Positions 6,526 through 6,561 of a stretch of DNA of 6,561 bases are shown in pieces. Under the pieces are notes generated by a model. The model saw only the letters and a list, made by a program, of their open reading frames with translations, did not search any database and was not told the origin of the DNA. Source of the DNA: Bacteroidota bacterium (GTDB taxonomy: Bacteria > Bacteroidota > Ignavibacteria > SZUA-365); contig JAGTUW010000169.1 of NCBI GenBank assembly GCA_018224345.1, positions 1 through 6,561 on the forward strand, given 5' to 3'. Numbering within the stretch: position 1 is the stretch's first letter; each line of letters starts with the position of its first letter. A program made the position numbers and the translations under genes.

Positions 6526-6561
6526 GGACCTCGACCTCCACAAAATCAATAACACCTTTCA
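6512..6561 (-). CDS. folB: Probable dihydroneopterin aldolase, C-terminal 16 codons (5' part outside window)
   Basis: In the minus-strand frame ending with TGA at 6514-6512, the last complete codons read KGVIDFVEVEVREQR, preceded by a codon of which only TG is inside the window. The alternating VEVEV strand ended by charged residues and a stop looks like a true protein C-terminus. FolB proteins commonly end with a stretch of the form P-(I/L)-x-G-(V/I)-(L/I)-D-x-V-x-V-E-(I/V), and the position just upstream of folK is the classic place for folB. FolB cleaves 7,8-dihydroneopterin to 6-hydroxymethyldihydropterin and glycolaldehyde, directly supplying FolK. The end overlaps folK by 14 bases. With only 16 residues visible, a coding tail is likely but the identity is tentative. 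Confidence 0.6.
   Translation of the reverse strand, partial: KGVIDFVEVEVREQR
6534..6539 (-). promoter_or_regulatory. Shine-Dalgarno site that fixes the folK start
   Basis: Minus-strand GGAGGT (6539-6534) lies 8 bases before GTG 6525-6523, near ideal spacing. It sits inside the 3' end of the upstream gene, where the same bases are part of the codons for the VEVEV stretch. No comparable site precedes the alternative GTG at 6555. Confidence 0.75.

Overview
This window looks like an ordinary housekeeping stretch of a moderately GC-rich Gram-negative-type bacterial chromosome. The best guess is the Bacteroidota/Chlorobiota (FCB) group. Three things point that way: a HPPK gene next to a short-form deoxynucleoside kinase, a GT9 heptosyltransferase-like enzyme implying lipopolysaccharide-type glycans, and a small one-helix protein resembling short FCB membrane proteins. 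Clear Shine-Dalgarno sites before folK and the kinase gene argue against a Bacteroidia-type genome, where such sites are usually weak, and fit a Chlorobiota/Ignavibacteria-like or deep-branching lineage better. The taxonomic guess is inference only.

Layout: the left edge (to 217) holds the last 71 codons of a plus-strand calcineurin-like metallophosphoesterase. It runs convergently into a block in which every other gene is on the minus strand. About 276 bases between the two sides (218-493) hold no supported gene or obvious terminator. Read in the direction of transcription (right to left), the minus-strand block is: the C-terminal 16 codons of a probable folB (6561-6512); folK (6525-5803); a deoxynucleoside kinase (5697-5038); a 69-residue one-helix membrane protein (5038-4829); a GT9 glycosyltransferase (4811-3681); a Ppx/GppA phosphatase with a C-terminal HD domain (3677-2118); and asparaginyl-tRNA synthetase asnS (1996-494).

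Genes from folB to the Ppx gene are tightly packed: a 14-base overlap, a 105-base gap, a 1-base TGATG overlap, a 17-base gap and a 3-base gap. They probably form one transcript. asnS follows after 121 bases and may be read through or have its own start. The block combines consecutive folate steps (FolB-FolK), purine deoxynucleoside salvage (dNK), envelope glycan assembly (GT9), polyphosphate/(p)ppGpp-type metabolism (Ppx-HD) and Asn-tRNA charging. I see no biochemical link joining all of them; it looks like a growth-related housekeeping operon.

Three points deserve attention. A folB tail at the right edge, with a GGAGGT site inside it, fixes the folK start at an internal GTG. AsnRS carries an insertion of roughly 60 residues, with coiled-coil character, between class II motifs 2 and 3. 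A small membrane protein is translationally coupled to the kinase gene. I found no mobile elements, CRISPR arrays, RNA genes, defence genes or signs of a new system.
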